Shown here: positions 42,710-53,589 of the stretch, piece after piece
Layout of the letters: the number at the start of each line of letters is the position of its first letter
Numbering within the stretch: the first letter of the stretch is position 1
From: Linnemannia hyalina
Taxonomy: Eukaryota; Mortierellomycota; Mortierellomycetes; Mortierellales; Mortierellaceae
Direction: 5' to 3'
NCBI GenBank assembly: GCA_019671135.1
Contig: JAHRHY010000020.1
Location: 62,001-126,000 of the forward strand
DNA length: 64,000 nt
Program-made: the position numbers and the translations under genes
Notes under the pieces: model-generated
What the model was told of the DNA's origin: nothing
Databases searched by the model: none
The model's input: only the letters and a program-made list of their open reading frames with translations

Positions 42710-42718
42710 GAGGAAGGG
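42657..42718. repeat. (GA)n microsatellite
   Basis: About 60 bp of AG dinucleotides with rare interruptions, within a longer purine-rich stretch to about 42810. It explains long spurious low-complexity frames on the other strand. Confidence 0.9.
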
Positions 42719-43880
42719 AGGAGGAGCAGAGAGAAGAGGGAAGGAAAGAGAACAGAGTGAGAGGGAAGAGTGAGAGGGAGGAGTGAGAAGAGAGAGAGAG
42801 AAAAGAGAACAATGAGGAGTAATATAACGTTGACATTCCCTTCTTAAGGAGACCTAGTGGCGGAGTGTCTGCGACCAATACTTTTGAAGAGTTTCGTAGG
42901 TGTGGGTCCAATGGAAAGGGGGTCAGGCGACGCATATCTCCCGGAGACTGCGTTCTTGTTCTTGTAGGTAAGCGTATTGTCTTCGATACCATTCCCGAAG
43001 GTCTTCGGTTAAGGACGTGTCGCAGACCTTCAGAGCGGCTGTATCCAGCTGATCGCACGTCTTGCACCATTGAATCTCCAACTGCGCAAGGTAGCTTCCA
43101 CTTGTGCCGAATGTGTTTAAAGGAGGTCTTCTCGAACAGAACGAGAGGCGGTGTGATCTGGAGGCTCAGCAAGGACTGGGTTCTCGTCTTCATTGGAGTC
43201 AAGTTTGACAATTGGTTGCTGTGAAACGAAGGTAGTGTCGGCTTCTTCGTTGTTGGATGCCGTTTCTACTTCCTAGGACTGTTCCTGTGAAGGGGGAGGA
43301 AAGGCTTCGAATGGGGGCTGCTGCAGGGTCCTTCGTGCCGTGGAAGGAAGACTATCGTTGAAGGGGGGTTGTCTGACGGCGGGGTCGACCATCAGGGATC
43401 GTCTTGATGGCGGAACTGAACTGTGTGCGCTTGCTTGTCATGGTGTTGGTTGAGGGGGAAGTGAATGGGGGAAGCGAGTGTAAGAATGCAGGTGTGAGCG
43501 AGGGAAGGCGAATGAGGTAGAGGCGGAGAGAGGATGGCAGAATGGAAGGGTGAAGGGAACAAAAAGAAGAGAGGTGAGAATGAAGGACTTGTCGCTTTTG
43601 AATGGTGAGTGGAAGGGTTTGTACAATGACCTGGGTCATGTTGGCAAGGGAACCGATTGTGCATGGGATGAAAGGGATGATGGCGTGCTTGACATTTTGT
43701 TGTGATTGGCTAATGAGGAAAAGGGGGGAACACAAGGAGAGAATGTTTTTGCATGGAATGGAGGAGAGATCGGCGTGATCAATGAAAGTGTAACAACAGG
43801 ATTGATTCAGGATGACAAGAAGGATGAACGCATGATCAATTTGGTGAGCGCTGTCTTCACGCCGACGTGCATGAAGGGAG

Positions 43881-46800
43881 ATTATTCTTCCTTGCCATGG
43901 ACTCTATCTGTGTGTATCTGACTTCCAGGAAAATGGAAATGAGAAAATGAAAATTCTTTTTCTCGGCCGGAACACTCCCCCGAATCTCTGATCGATCCTC
44001 CCCCATGTCCCATGCACCCAATCCTACGGCCCCCGATGTCGATATGGACGTTCACACAACCCTTCGCCTTATTCAGGAGCAAATGCATGGTCTTTATGTA
44101 GCAACAGCAGATCCTTTTACATTTTACAGCAGCGGCAAAGCAGGATCTAACAACTGGAAGTCGAATCCATTGAACAGGACGGTAGACTGGTCTGCAGGAA
44201 CCCTCGGGTGACCCTCATCAAGCTTCGCCAGGACCTTCTCGATGCTTACTATGCCATTGGCGAACCCAAGTTCTTCGACTCGGAACTACCCAAGAACCAC
44301 AACGTTTTCAACTGGAACGACTATCACTACACCGAGGGTATGGATTATATGCCTCCCCCGGTTCTGCAGCACTCCGAAGTTACCCTCACAAATATGGCTA
44401 TGTGACATGAACGCGATTTGGTATCGATCAAAGGATTTTTGGCTCAATCGACCCGATTCTTCGACACTTTCGCTTTTGAAGTCCTTGAAGACGGAGACGA
44501 ACAGTCGGATCTCGGCAAGAAGATACTCGGTCTCCTCAACACTGTACGCATATCCACAGCCCACGACAATTCCAAGATCAATCGGATGCGAGAGAACCTT
44601 TACTTCAATGAGCTCGGCATCAAGCATGGCAACGACAAGGAGAAACCCCTCTTTACTTTGGAATCATTGGCTGCTAAAAAGCAGCCGCTGATCTGGTTCG
44701 GAAGACATACAAGAAGTACAAACCCCCCCAAAGGACAAGACCAAGAAGCTTGACAACAAGTCTACTAAGGACAAGTCAGGAGCAGACGACACACCCAAGG
44801 ACCAACAGTCGGGAAAGTCGCAACCCATGGACAAGTTAGGATACAGATCCGACATCGGTAAGTCGGGTTACAAGTCGGACGGAGGCAATTCTGGTGGCAA
44901 GCCTCGGTACAAGTCTGGTGGCGGTCAAGACAGGATGCAACCAGGCCAGGAAAACGACGGAGAGAAGTCGGATTAGTAGAAGGACGACTTCTCCAGTTCC
45001 AGGAGGCACGGAGATGACAAATCCGACCTAGGCCAACAATATCATCAAGTCGGGCTACAGCATCATATTCAACCAACCTCCGCCACTACGCCTACCACCT
45101 CAGTACGATCCATTCATGTTGCCGGAGGTACGTACAGCCATCGATACAAAGGTCCGTTCCTTATTACAAAAGGTCATCGAAGGCTGCAGCAGGAAGGGAT
45201 TTTACAAACGATTCCCAAGAACACAGGAGACTTACGCCTAGTGTTCAACCTACGCCCACTCAACCAGTTCTTGACAGCACCAAAGTTCAAAATAGGGACC
45301 CTCACCAACATTTGCAGGATGCTCAAACCAGGCGACTGGCTTACGAGTATCGGACTAAGTGACGCCTTCTTGCACGTGGCAGTCCATCCGGAATCTCGCA
45401 AATAACTCCGCTTCAGATAGGGAGCGGCATCATATCAGTTCTGAACCCTGCCTTTCGGACTGTCACTTATCCCCTCCATCTTCACAAAGATCATCCGTCC
45501 GATTCTCAAGTGGCGAGGGAGAAGGGGACCGGGATCTCGGCATATCTCGACGACATCTTCATCGCAGCCAGGACTAAAGAGGGGGCCAAGGTGCAATGAT
45601 CAGACAGGACTCGGAGGAATGTGTATTGCTTTTGTTATGTTTTATTATGAAGGAAAAGAAAGGAATAAGAAGCAGAGTGTGCAGAAAAAAGGCAGGGGAC
45701 AGATGAAAGTGAGTTGTTGCAGACTGGGGAACAAAACAGCGGAACATGGGGTCTATTTATGCTAAGGGCCGGATGAGCAGAAGGAACCAAGCCGGCGCTT
45801 GGACATTGGACGGGGCTTGGGACGTTAGACGGGGCTTGGAACATGGTGCGGGTTTGGGGTCTTGGAATGTCCGGTTGGTGGCGGCAGTCACGTGACACGC
45901 AATCCAAAATCCATTACGCGTTCAGTGGGACTAGGACAAAACCTATTCTCGCGTAACCCGGGCATTCTGGGGCCTGGCACCCTTGGGGCAAAACGTGGCA
46001 TAAGGAGCATACTCGTCTGGTTCGGAGGACGCCAAGTCAGCACTCGACCTTACCCAATGTATCGACCATCTTGGGTTTAGGGTCAACACCGCCGACATGA
46101 CACTGTCGGTACCAAGATTAAAGGTCCGCGACCTGCGGAGAAGATGATCAGCGCAGGAACCATCCAACTTCGACGGCTGGCGGCATTTTTCGGGAAGGGG
46201 ATCGCGGTGACGGTGGCAGTCTTTCCGGCTCGACTGAAGACGAGGAATCTGATTCAGATTCAGAATGCAGCACTGGCCAAGAAATGCAAGTGACGGACCC
46301 ATTTACGTTGGACACGGCATCACTGGAGAATCTCAGCTGGTGACGATCTCATCTGTCGCAATGAAACGGTCAGGGATTCTTGCCTCAGAGCGCAACCACT
46401 ACTCGACCTAACGACCAGGATATGGAACCACTGCATGGCGACGGGCACAAGACTCAAGGCGACATATGTTCCCACACAGTTCAATCCAGCAGATGCACCG
46501 TCCAGGAGGATGACGACGCAGCTGGAGTGGTCGATCGACAAGTCATTCCTCCAAAACCTCGAGTCGACATGGGGTCACTACCACATCGACCTATTCGCAA
46601 CAGCAACGAACGCCAAAGTTCCTCGATACATCTCATGGAAGCGGGAGGAAACCGCCTGGGGCCATGACGCGTTCAACAGCTGCTGGTCCAACATGAACAG
46701 AGTTTACGCGTGTCCACCGTGGTCTCTAATCAGGAAGGTCCTCCAGAAGATCAAGCAGGACAAGGTCAAGGCAACGGTCATTACTCCATTCTGGACGAGC

Positions 46801-47417
46801 GCGCTCTGGTACCCTATGATCACAGTCATGTCGGTCGACAAGCTTGTACGAATCCCGAGGAACTAAGTCTTGCCAGTTCCATGGAACAGTCCACATATAC
46901 TCGAGAGGAACCCAATGTGGTCGCTCTCAGCTTTGAACGTCGACAGCAACAAGCAGTAGAGAAGGGAGCACCCGGATGTTTGAGCACTACCGCCGCGCTA
47001 ACGAAGGGGATCCCGTCAAACGATGTTGACACACACGGCTGTCGGTCATCCCCAGCCATTGTTGAAGCGTGCTACAGGATCTCGCGATCTCTAACAAGCA
47101 ACTTCGCCACAGCCATTTTTCCTCAACTCTGGATCCACAGATAGAGTCCCTGACAAGGAAGAATAATGGTGAGCGTTACGAATGTAATGACGGCTAAAGC
47201 CTATCATTTGACAACTCCAGGGACTTTAGATATCCCACCCGACCCATCCTTTTCTAGCAAGTAGATAGAGATCAATAGATCGCCTAGAGTCCTTTTATTT
47301 TGTTTCATTTTTTTTCATGACTCACGGTTAATAATAAAGGAAAGATACACACATCTAGAGTCCCTGGCGTTGTCGAATAATAGGCTTTACCCGTCATTAC
47401 ATTCGGCAACGCTATCC
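43881..47417 (+). mobile_element. DIRS-type retrotransposon, copy 3 (decayed)
   Basis: Plus-strand copy starting ATTATTCTTCCTTG and ending GCAACGCTATCC. Gag (44005-44975) and RT/RNase H (about 45000-46866) are recognisable but broken by stops and indels; for example the gag is stopped at 44403, and the RT has stops in the KYLRFRWG region near 45403. Better preserved 3' part includes FNPADAPSR (about 46480). It contains a 409-bp solo LTR. The terminal repeat and internal complementary region are retained (about 47140-47400). Confidence 0.88.
45592..46000. mobile_element. Solo LTR inside DIRS copy 3
   Basis: 409 bp beginning TGCAATGATCAG and ending AACGTGGCA, interrupting the RT sequence GGCCAAGG-AGCATACTCG. 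Flanks CAAGG (45587-45591) and TAAGG (46001-46005) are a 5-bp duplication with one mismatch. A third retroelement family without internal sequence in this window. Confidence 0.82.
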
Positions 47418-47520
47418 ATAGTTTATTGCAACCATCGCATCCATATCTTAATTTTTTTTAAAAAAAAATCGCTCACCATCAGAATCAGATAATTACACGA
47501 CACACACATTCGAATGCACA

Positions 47521-47528
47521 AACAGACA

Positions 47529-47559
<31 letters not shown>

Positions 47560-47575
47560 CACAACACAACACACA
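47521..47575. repeat. (AC)n microsatellite
   Basis: About 50 bp of CA/AC dinucleotides with two interruptions, just after the end of DIRS copy 3. Confidence 0.85.
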
Positions 47576-47677
47576 CATCTCACGTCTCAAAAGAAAAGAA
47601 CATGCATAACATGGTTGATATTGGCGGACTGTGACGGTGCACTACTAAATCAGGCGACACGCAATCGCTTTGTATTA

Positions 47678-48445
47678 TTATACTCGACAACTAACAGTCG
47701 AACGATCACATTGTTCGAGCACGAATAGAGGATCGTTTGGAGTTTGGGTAAGTTTGGTAGGATTGAATGTGAGGACATTGTCAGAGAGTGTCAAGATCTG
47801 GTTCTGCATTACGCACTCCCAGATGGCAACATGGTTCTTCCGATCGCAAGATAGATTCTCTGGATGGACTTTGATCAAGACTTCGCTCTGGCTGGAGCGG
47901 AAGAAAAATATATCGATATCCGCTGAGACGACAAGTTTCTCGATACCCCAGCCAGTCTTTTGTCTGAAGATTGCGTGGGCAGAATAGACATCCATAGGGA
48001 AATTGGAGGTATTCATCAATCGGCGTCCTTTGGCCACAGCGTTGATTTGGACCTTCGATACCTTCTTGTTGGCGGAGTAGCTGAGACCCTCGGTGGGAAA
48101 CTTCAAGTTGAAGCCGAGAGAAAGCTGCGATGAGATGTTGGCTTCATCTTTGTCGGAATAGGTGATGTCTTGGTTTCGATTGACGGTATCGATCTTCTTG
48201 AGTAAGAAATCAAACGTGCCATCCTGAGAGTGTCCGATATTGCGGAACATATCAAAGGATATAGGCTTTCCTGGCTCCATTTCTGCAAACAGTTGTATTT
48301 GCAATAACCTTCTCTCTTCCTCCTCCGCCTGGGCCTTACGATAGCTTTCAGAATCAAGCAATTCGCCTTGATGCAAAATCAATCCTGTACTTTGATACAG
48401 AAGCGATTTTGCACCTTGTTTCATAACGAATGTAGTTTGACTCAT
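47678..48445 (-). CDS. Hypothetical protein, about 255 aa
   Basis: Minus-strand frame from MSQTTFVMKQGAKSLL; the in-frame ATG further upstream (48541) lies in what looks like 5'UTR. Features: a helical charged segment (RKAQAEEEERRLLQIQLFAEME, about 40-60), then beta-rich sequence (FDFLLKKIDTV, SQLSLGFNLKFP, VSADIDIFFFRSSQSEVLIKVHPENLS) ending near the C-terminus with LEQCDRSTVSCRV. No signal peptide or membrane segment. The product is not recognised, but its length, lack of stops and balanced composition argue for a real gene. Confidence 0.6.
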   Translation of the reverse strand: MSQTTFVMKQGAKSLLYQSTGLILHQGELLDSESYRKAQAEEEERRLLQIQLFAEMEPGKPISFDMFRNIGHSQDGTFDFLLKKIDTVNRNQDITYSDKDEANISSQLSLGFNLKFPTEGLSYSANKKVSKVQINAVAKGRRLMNTSNFPMDVYSAHAIFRQKTGWGIEKLVVSADIDIFFFRSSQSEVLIKVHPENLSCDRKNHVAIWECVMQNQILTLSDNVLTFNPTKLTQTPNDPLFVLEQCDRSTVSCRV

Positions 48446-49520
48446 TGCTACCTCGAGTTGAGAATGTGTAAGAAAGTGAAAACGTGAGTTATGAAAAATC
48501 ATTGCTACACCTGAAGTATAATCGCGAAAGTTCAATAACATAGCCTTACAGGAGTAGTGGCCAGATCAGGTTTGATTGCGCAGGTCTTCCTGTGATGGTT
48601 CTCGTAGTACTTGGTGAGTGCGTTGTGAGTGAGTGCCGTTACGAGTCTAGATGTGTCCATGCAAGGTGCAGGTAGACGGTATGGATATAATGTAGAGTAC
48701 ACTGGAGGAATCTAATGGAAATGTAGAAGCAAGTTTAAATTAGAGACTAGCAAGGAGATATCAACGTCCATATAGAACAAGAGGGGTTGCTTACTTATGT
48801 ATAGGTGGAGAGGTCTGAGAAAGACGAGAGCCATGAACGGCGAGGCCATTTATATATGGATGGACAAATAGACCTGCATTTGTAGCTGATAGCACAAAGC
48901 ATATCAAGCCATCCCGGAAGCAGAACGCAAAGGGCGAGCAGAACTAATCAAGGGACACAGCCACATTGAAGTTGAATGGAAGCGAAGATTGAGGTACGCT
49001 AAGAAGAGATCAGCGACAAGGATGCACTGAAGAAAAAAATTGGGGACATTTGCATGAGCAAACTCAAGGAGTGAGAGAGCATATTGAGGCATGCAGAGGA
49101 GGAATCAAAGTAAGAAAAGGGTGTGCCCAAAAAGATAGGACGCAGAAATGGCCCAGGGACATATAGATGTGCGATACACAAAGATCAATGGTCAACATCC
49201 AAGGAAAACGCAAACGCCTAAAATAGATGCAAAGGGACCGCATGATATTTTAAGAGAGAACGGAGTGGTGCACTGGACGGGTATGGACAACGATCAAAGG
49301 ATCGCTGAGAAGAGGTTAGACACTGAGAGCATCACAAAAATCTAAAGCAAAGGGAAGGGGGAAGTAAAGATCAAAGAGCACAGAGCAGAGGGAAGAAATT
49401 TCTTGGGGGTGGGCGGACAAAGCGGAAAAAATCCTAGGGGGCGGGACAGAAAAAAAATCGAGAAAATAGAGTGGGAAGAAAGAAAAAAAATTCAAGGGAT
49501 GGATCAAGGCAAAACACAAA
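48446..49520. other. 5' flank and purine-rich intergenic DNA
   Basis: The first part is the promoter/5'UTR side of the gene ending at 48445. 48900-49500 is purine-rich with repeated AAAGGGA-type runs and no convincing gene. Confidence 0.4.
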
Positions 49521-49780
49521 ATGGACAACACATCAAGGGACAGCACCAAAGGGCAACATCAAAGGACAACATCAAGGGACAACACTAATGGACAACACCA
49601 ATGGACAACACCAATGGACAACACCAATGGACAACTTCAAGGGACAACTTCAAGGGACAAACACCGAGGGACAACATCAAGGCATAACAAGGGAGGGAAA
49701 AGTTCAAGGGGACAACACCAAAAGACAACATCAAGAGACAACATCAAGAAACATCAAGGGTCAGTATCAATGGACACCAG
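49521..49780. repeat. Minisatellite, GACAACA(C/T)CAA-type units
   Basis: About twenty imperfect 13-14-bp units such as GGACAACACCAAT and GGACAACATCAAG. It joins directly to the fourth DIRS fragment at 49797. Translations are meaningless Asp/Asn/Thr/Gln runs. Confidence 0.9.
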
Positions 49781-49796
49781 AAATAGCATAAAGCAG

Positions 49797-50705
49797 GGGG
49801 ATGACGGCGCAGCTGGAGTGGTCGATCGACAAGTCATTCTTCCAAAACCTCGAGTCGACATGGGGTCACTACCACATCGACCTATTCGCAACAGCAACGA
49901 ACGCCAAAGTTCCTCGATACATCTCACGGAAGCGGGAGGAAACCGCCTGGGGCCATGACGCGTTCAACAGCTGCTGATCCAAATGAACAAACTCTATGCG
50001 TGTCCACCGTGATCTCTAATCAGGAAGGTCCTCCAGAAGATCAAGCAGGACAAGGTCAAAGCGACAGTCATCACTCTTTTCTGGACGAGTGTGCTTGGTA
50101 CCCTATGATCACAGTCACGTCGGTCGACAAGCCTGTACGAATCCCGAGGAACTAAGTCTTGCCAGTTCCATGGAACAGTCCACATATACTCGAGAGGAAC
50201 CCAATGTGGTCGCTCTCAGCTTTGAACGTCGACAGCAACAAGCAGTAGAGAAGGGAGCACCCGGATGTTTGAGCACTACCGCCGCGCTAACGAAGGGGAT
50301 CCCGTCAAACGATGTTGACACACACGGCTGTCGGTCATCCCCAGCCATTGTTGAAGCGTGCTACAGGATCTCGCGATCTCTAACAAGCAACTTCGCCACA
50401 GCCATTTTTCCTCAACTCTGGATCCACAGATAGAGTCCCTGACAAGGAAGAATAATGGTGAGCGTTACGAATGTAATGACGGCTAAAGCCTATCATTTGA
50501 CAACTCCAGGGACTTTAGATATCCCACCCGACCCATCCTTTTCTAGCAAGTAGATAGAGATCAATAGATCGCCTAGAGTCCTTTTATTTTGTTTCATTTT
50601 TTTCATGACTCACGGTTAATAATAAAAGAAAGATACACACATCTAGAGTCCCTGGCGTTGTCGAATAATAGGCTTTACCCGTCATTACATTCGACAACGC
50701 TAACC
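49797..50705 (+). mobile_element. DIRS-type fragment, copy 4 (3' end only)
   Basis: Matches 46508-47417 of copy 3 almost base for base, from the RNase H C-terminal region (QLEWSIDKSFFQ) through the internal complementary region to the right terminal repeat. It differs by scattered substitutions and small indels (for example near 49980 and 50100). The 5' part is replaced by a minisatellite. Its right end abuts 28S-like sequence. Confidence 0.85.
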
Positions 50706-50733
50706 ACAAGCCAGTTATCCGGTGGTAAGGGAT
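50704..50733 (-). rRNA. 28S rRNA scrap at a DIRS junction
   Basis: CCACAAGCCAGTTATCC followed by GGTGGTAA matches (complement) the 28S segment GGATAACTGGCTTGTGG and its neighbour, beginning exactly where DIRS copy 4 ends. Very short, so only suggestive on its own. Confidence 0.5.
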
Positions 50734-51115
50734 AAAAGAGCTGATGGGGGTGCGTTTCATGCACTTTCCAGATACTTTTCCACAAGAACTCTTTCGTTTC
50801 AGCCCATCATACTTGCATGCAACAGTTGGCTTTCTAAAGGGCAACGGAATAGACGACTCAACACATTCGTGCGCTCTTCACCTAGCGCTAATATCAGTTC
50901 ACTTCTTGAATAAATACTGTGATGTACTCAAAATAAAACATCAGTCGTTCTTCACTATGGTCATCTCCCCTGTCCCTTTGTCTGCCCCTATTTGCAAATA
51001 GTCTCCATTGTAAAGGTAAAGAACCTCAGTCTGCAATACAAATACAATAAAAACCGTTTCTGTTGCCTTTCCTTTCCTAGCCTTTACTTTACACTTATTC
51101 TGTAAATTTCATTTT

Positions 51116-51236
51116 GCATGGTTTGCGTGGTTTGCATGGTTTGCGTGGTTTGCGTGGTTTGCATGGTTTGCATGGTTTGCATGATTTGCATGGTTTGCAT
51201 GATTTGCATGGTTTGCATGATTTGCATGATCTACAT
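51116..51236. repeat. 9-bp minisatellite (TGGTTTGCA/G)n
   Basis: About thirteen copies of a 9-bp unit with CATGG/CGTGG/CATGA variants. On the minus strand it reads as repeated Asn-His-Ala, but there is no supporting gene structure. Confidence 0.9.
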
Positions 51237-51947
51237 GAATATTCTCAATCTTTTGTTTACCAGAACTATAGCCTTTACACAATAAACCCCATCTGTCATA
51301 AGCACACCATGGCATAGCCACAGCAGGAGAGCACAATGGCCGTAAAACTTTTATTATCCTTCTTGCCAGGATCCTATATGTGTTATCCTCTTTATTGAAA
51401 TAACGCGAATATGAAATTCGCTCTGGGGTCAGACTATGCTCTTCATCTTTTGTAATGAGCCCGTGAAAAGTCCCCGAAGGAACCAGCAAGTGAAGGACAG
51501 GGTGGGAGTCTTGGAAGGTAGATATATGGTTCTAGCCTTCGGATAAGAAGCTTGAGTCTTCATGTTAATTCGACCCCGCTATTTATTTATTGGAGATTGG
51601 CTTAGCCCTACTTCGCCCGACTTCACCTTTGAGCACTACCATAACCAGTCCTTGTTGCCTCTCTCTCCCTCTCCCCCCTCTCCCCCCTCTCTCCCTTCCT
51701 CCTCCCTCTTCACTTCCCAATACCTTCCCAATCATCATCCATTTCCTTGCTTGTCCTTCCCTCTATCATTATTCTGTTCATTATCACCTCACAATCCTCG
51801 GCTCTTCTCCAAACCTGAAAACATCGCAGGTACGTTAATCTGAGCACCCTTATTGTTTCTTAAAAAGATGCCATGCTTAAAGCTAATTTGGAGCGAAAAT
51901 TCGCATACAATTGACACGTTGTGCTGGGCCATCTATACACCGTTAGG

Positions 51948-52652
51948 ATGTCTGCTGGCGAGAAAATGCCCACCCGGGACTTCATGCCAATGGAGGTTAT
52001 CGACCAGATGGACGAATCGGCAGCGAGTGTAACTGCCTTTGTCAAGCAGTTGAGGGGATTGAACATCACCAAGCTTGCAGAGCACGAGAAGAAAGAGTAT
52101 CTCGACATTGTTGGACGATATGAAGACATTCTGGAGCGTCTGCTGATGTATATTGGCAATGAAAAGTCAAGGTTCGAGTACCTGCAAGAAGCCGTCACTC
52201 AAGAGGCGCCCGATATATACGAGACACTCTGCAAGGAAATGGACATCGAGACTCCAACTAAAATCTATGCCGATATATCCAACCTACAAAAGCTTGTCAG
52301 GGACAGAAAACAGGCGCTTGGGAGCAAACGTCGCGACAAAGCGCTGCGACTTGTTATTATGGGCAGCGCAGGGATTTGCCTTGTCATTGCATCCATTACA
52401 ACTGCGCTGATCTCACTTGCTAGTGCGGGCGCAGCAACACCACTGATTGTTCCGATCATCACGACGGCATTTGCGATATTCTCTGGATTCGGCGGTTTCA
52501 AGATACTATTCGACCTTATACAGAATGGCACCGAGCATACCAAGTTGAGCCTCATCGACAATAATTTAGCGACATTGGAGAAGCACCTGAGTGATGTTCG
52601 ACGAGCTGAAATAGGCGAATACGATTTTCGGCTACGATCGGAACTAAAATAA
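51948..52652 (+). CDS. Membrane-hairpin protein with helical N-terminal domain, 234 aa
   Basis: Starts MSAGEKMPTRDF; an intron (51830-51946, GTACGT...CGTTAG) ends one base before this ATG. The N-terminal ~130 residues are charged and helical (RYEDILERLLMYIGNEKSRF...SNLQKLVRDRKQALGSKRRDKALR). Two hydrophobic helices follow, at about 142-165 and 170-192, separated by a short SAGAATP turn, then a soluble helical tail (LIDNNLATLEKHLSDVRRAE). The layout resembles helical proteins that insert a hydrophobic hairpin into membranes, but I do not recognise a specific family. No signal peptide, so a cytosolic or organelle-facing location is likely. Confidence 0.7.
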   Translation: MSAGEKMPTRDFMPMEVIDQMDESAASVTAFVKQLRGLNITKLAEHEKKEYLDIVGRYEDILERLLMYIGNEKSRFEYLQEAVTQEAPDIYETLCKEMDIETPTKIYADISNLQKLVRDRKQALGSKRRDKALRLVIMGSAGICLVIASITTALISLASAGAATPLIVPIITTAFAIFSGFGGFKILFDLIQNGTEHTKLSLIDNNLATLEKHLSDVRRAEIGEYDFRLRSELK

Positions 52653-53589
52653 CTTTTCAAAAAACGCCATCATTTCTCACCATTTGGAATCGGTCGCTTC
52701 GTCTCCTCGTCGAGAAGAGGTTCTGGTGGCGGGGAAACAGGGATCAGTCTTGATGGAGGTAGAGGGTTGGAACAGGGCTGGCTTTTTCTTGTATGGACGG
52801 CCTGCTGGTGTTGATGGAGTGACTTCAGGGTAGTGTAGCCACTATCACAATCTGGCTCCGGACCAGGGTGCGGCCGATGTTGCTTCTGGTGCAGCTTCCA
52901 GCTATGTGCTCCTTCGATCAGCTGGTAGCAAGTGTTGCGGCGGCAGTGGTATAGCTGGTGGATTTTTCGCTCATGCGTAACGAGCTGGTAGTCCCAGCTG
53001 AAAAGGTTGTCGCAGCCAGGAGAACGGCAGGGGAACCTCTCTTCAGTGTGTTTTGCGGTCGTGGTTGCTCATGTCTTGACAGTGAAGTGGGAGCAGTAGT
53101 AGTGGCGGCGAGGGCGGTGCAAGGTCAAGAAACAAAAATATGATATTTTGACAGATGTATGATTTATTGATCGACAGGCATGATTAAGCTCGCCACACAC
53201 AGCTAAACATTTATCATGCCGGCAAGTAGCACCGGTAAGCCTGAGAAAAGATTTGCTCACCAACTCCTGACTTTTTCCTGCTGCGTCTCCGAAGGATACA
53301 TAATTGTATCGTTTGTCGGATTGCTCGATCGCAGCCAACGCATGTACAGTACGCTACACGTAGAGCGATGTTCCCTGGCAACTGCAAGTATCGAACCCAG
53401 TTGAATGGAGCTACCTGTTTAAGCTTCGATGAGACTACTGGATAGCATACAGCGTGAGCTCTCTGTCGTTGATCTCACCTGTGCACACCCTGCCAAAATG
53501 TTCCTGGGTCAAAGCTCCACGACATCCACATCCAAGAATTATTGGATCATGTAGTATGAATTGCATTCAAAAGAGGGATTACCTCTATC
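52653..53589. other. No gene recognised
   Basis: Several short overlapping frames on both strands but none with a recognisable domain or coherent splice pattern. It contains G-rich stretches (52720-53120). Confidence 0.4.

Noticed and set aside
42429..43211. 260-residue minus frame with Leu/Ser runs
   Set aside because: It runs through LTR sequence and a GA microsatellite. A small segment at 42960-43200 could be a LINE ORF1 scrap, but support is too thin.
43352..43735. Minus frames with MTSKRTQFSSAIKTIP, possibly a LINE ORF1 start
   Set aside because: Only a few dozen codons resemble such proteins, stops follow, and no zinc knuckle or RT is nearby.
49471..49958. Thr/Gln/Asn-rich frames
   Set aside because: Translated GACAACA minisatellite joined to a DIRS fragment in the wrong frame.
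51109..51489. 126-residue minus frame with Asn-His-Ala repeats
   Set aside because: It is generated by the 9-bp minisatellite, and there is no start context, splice pattern or domain.
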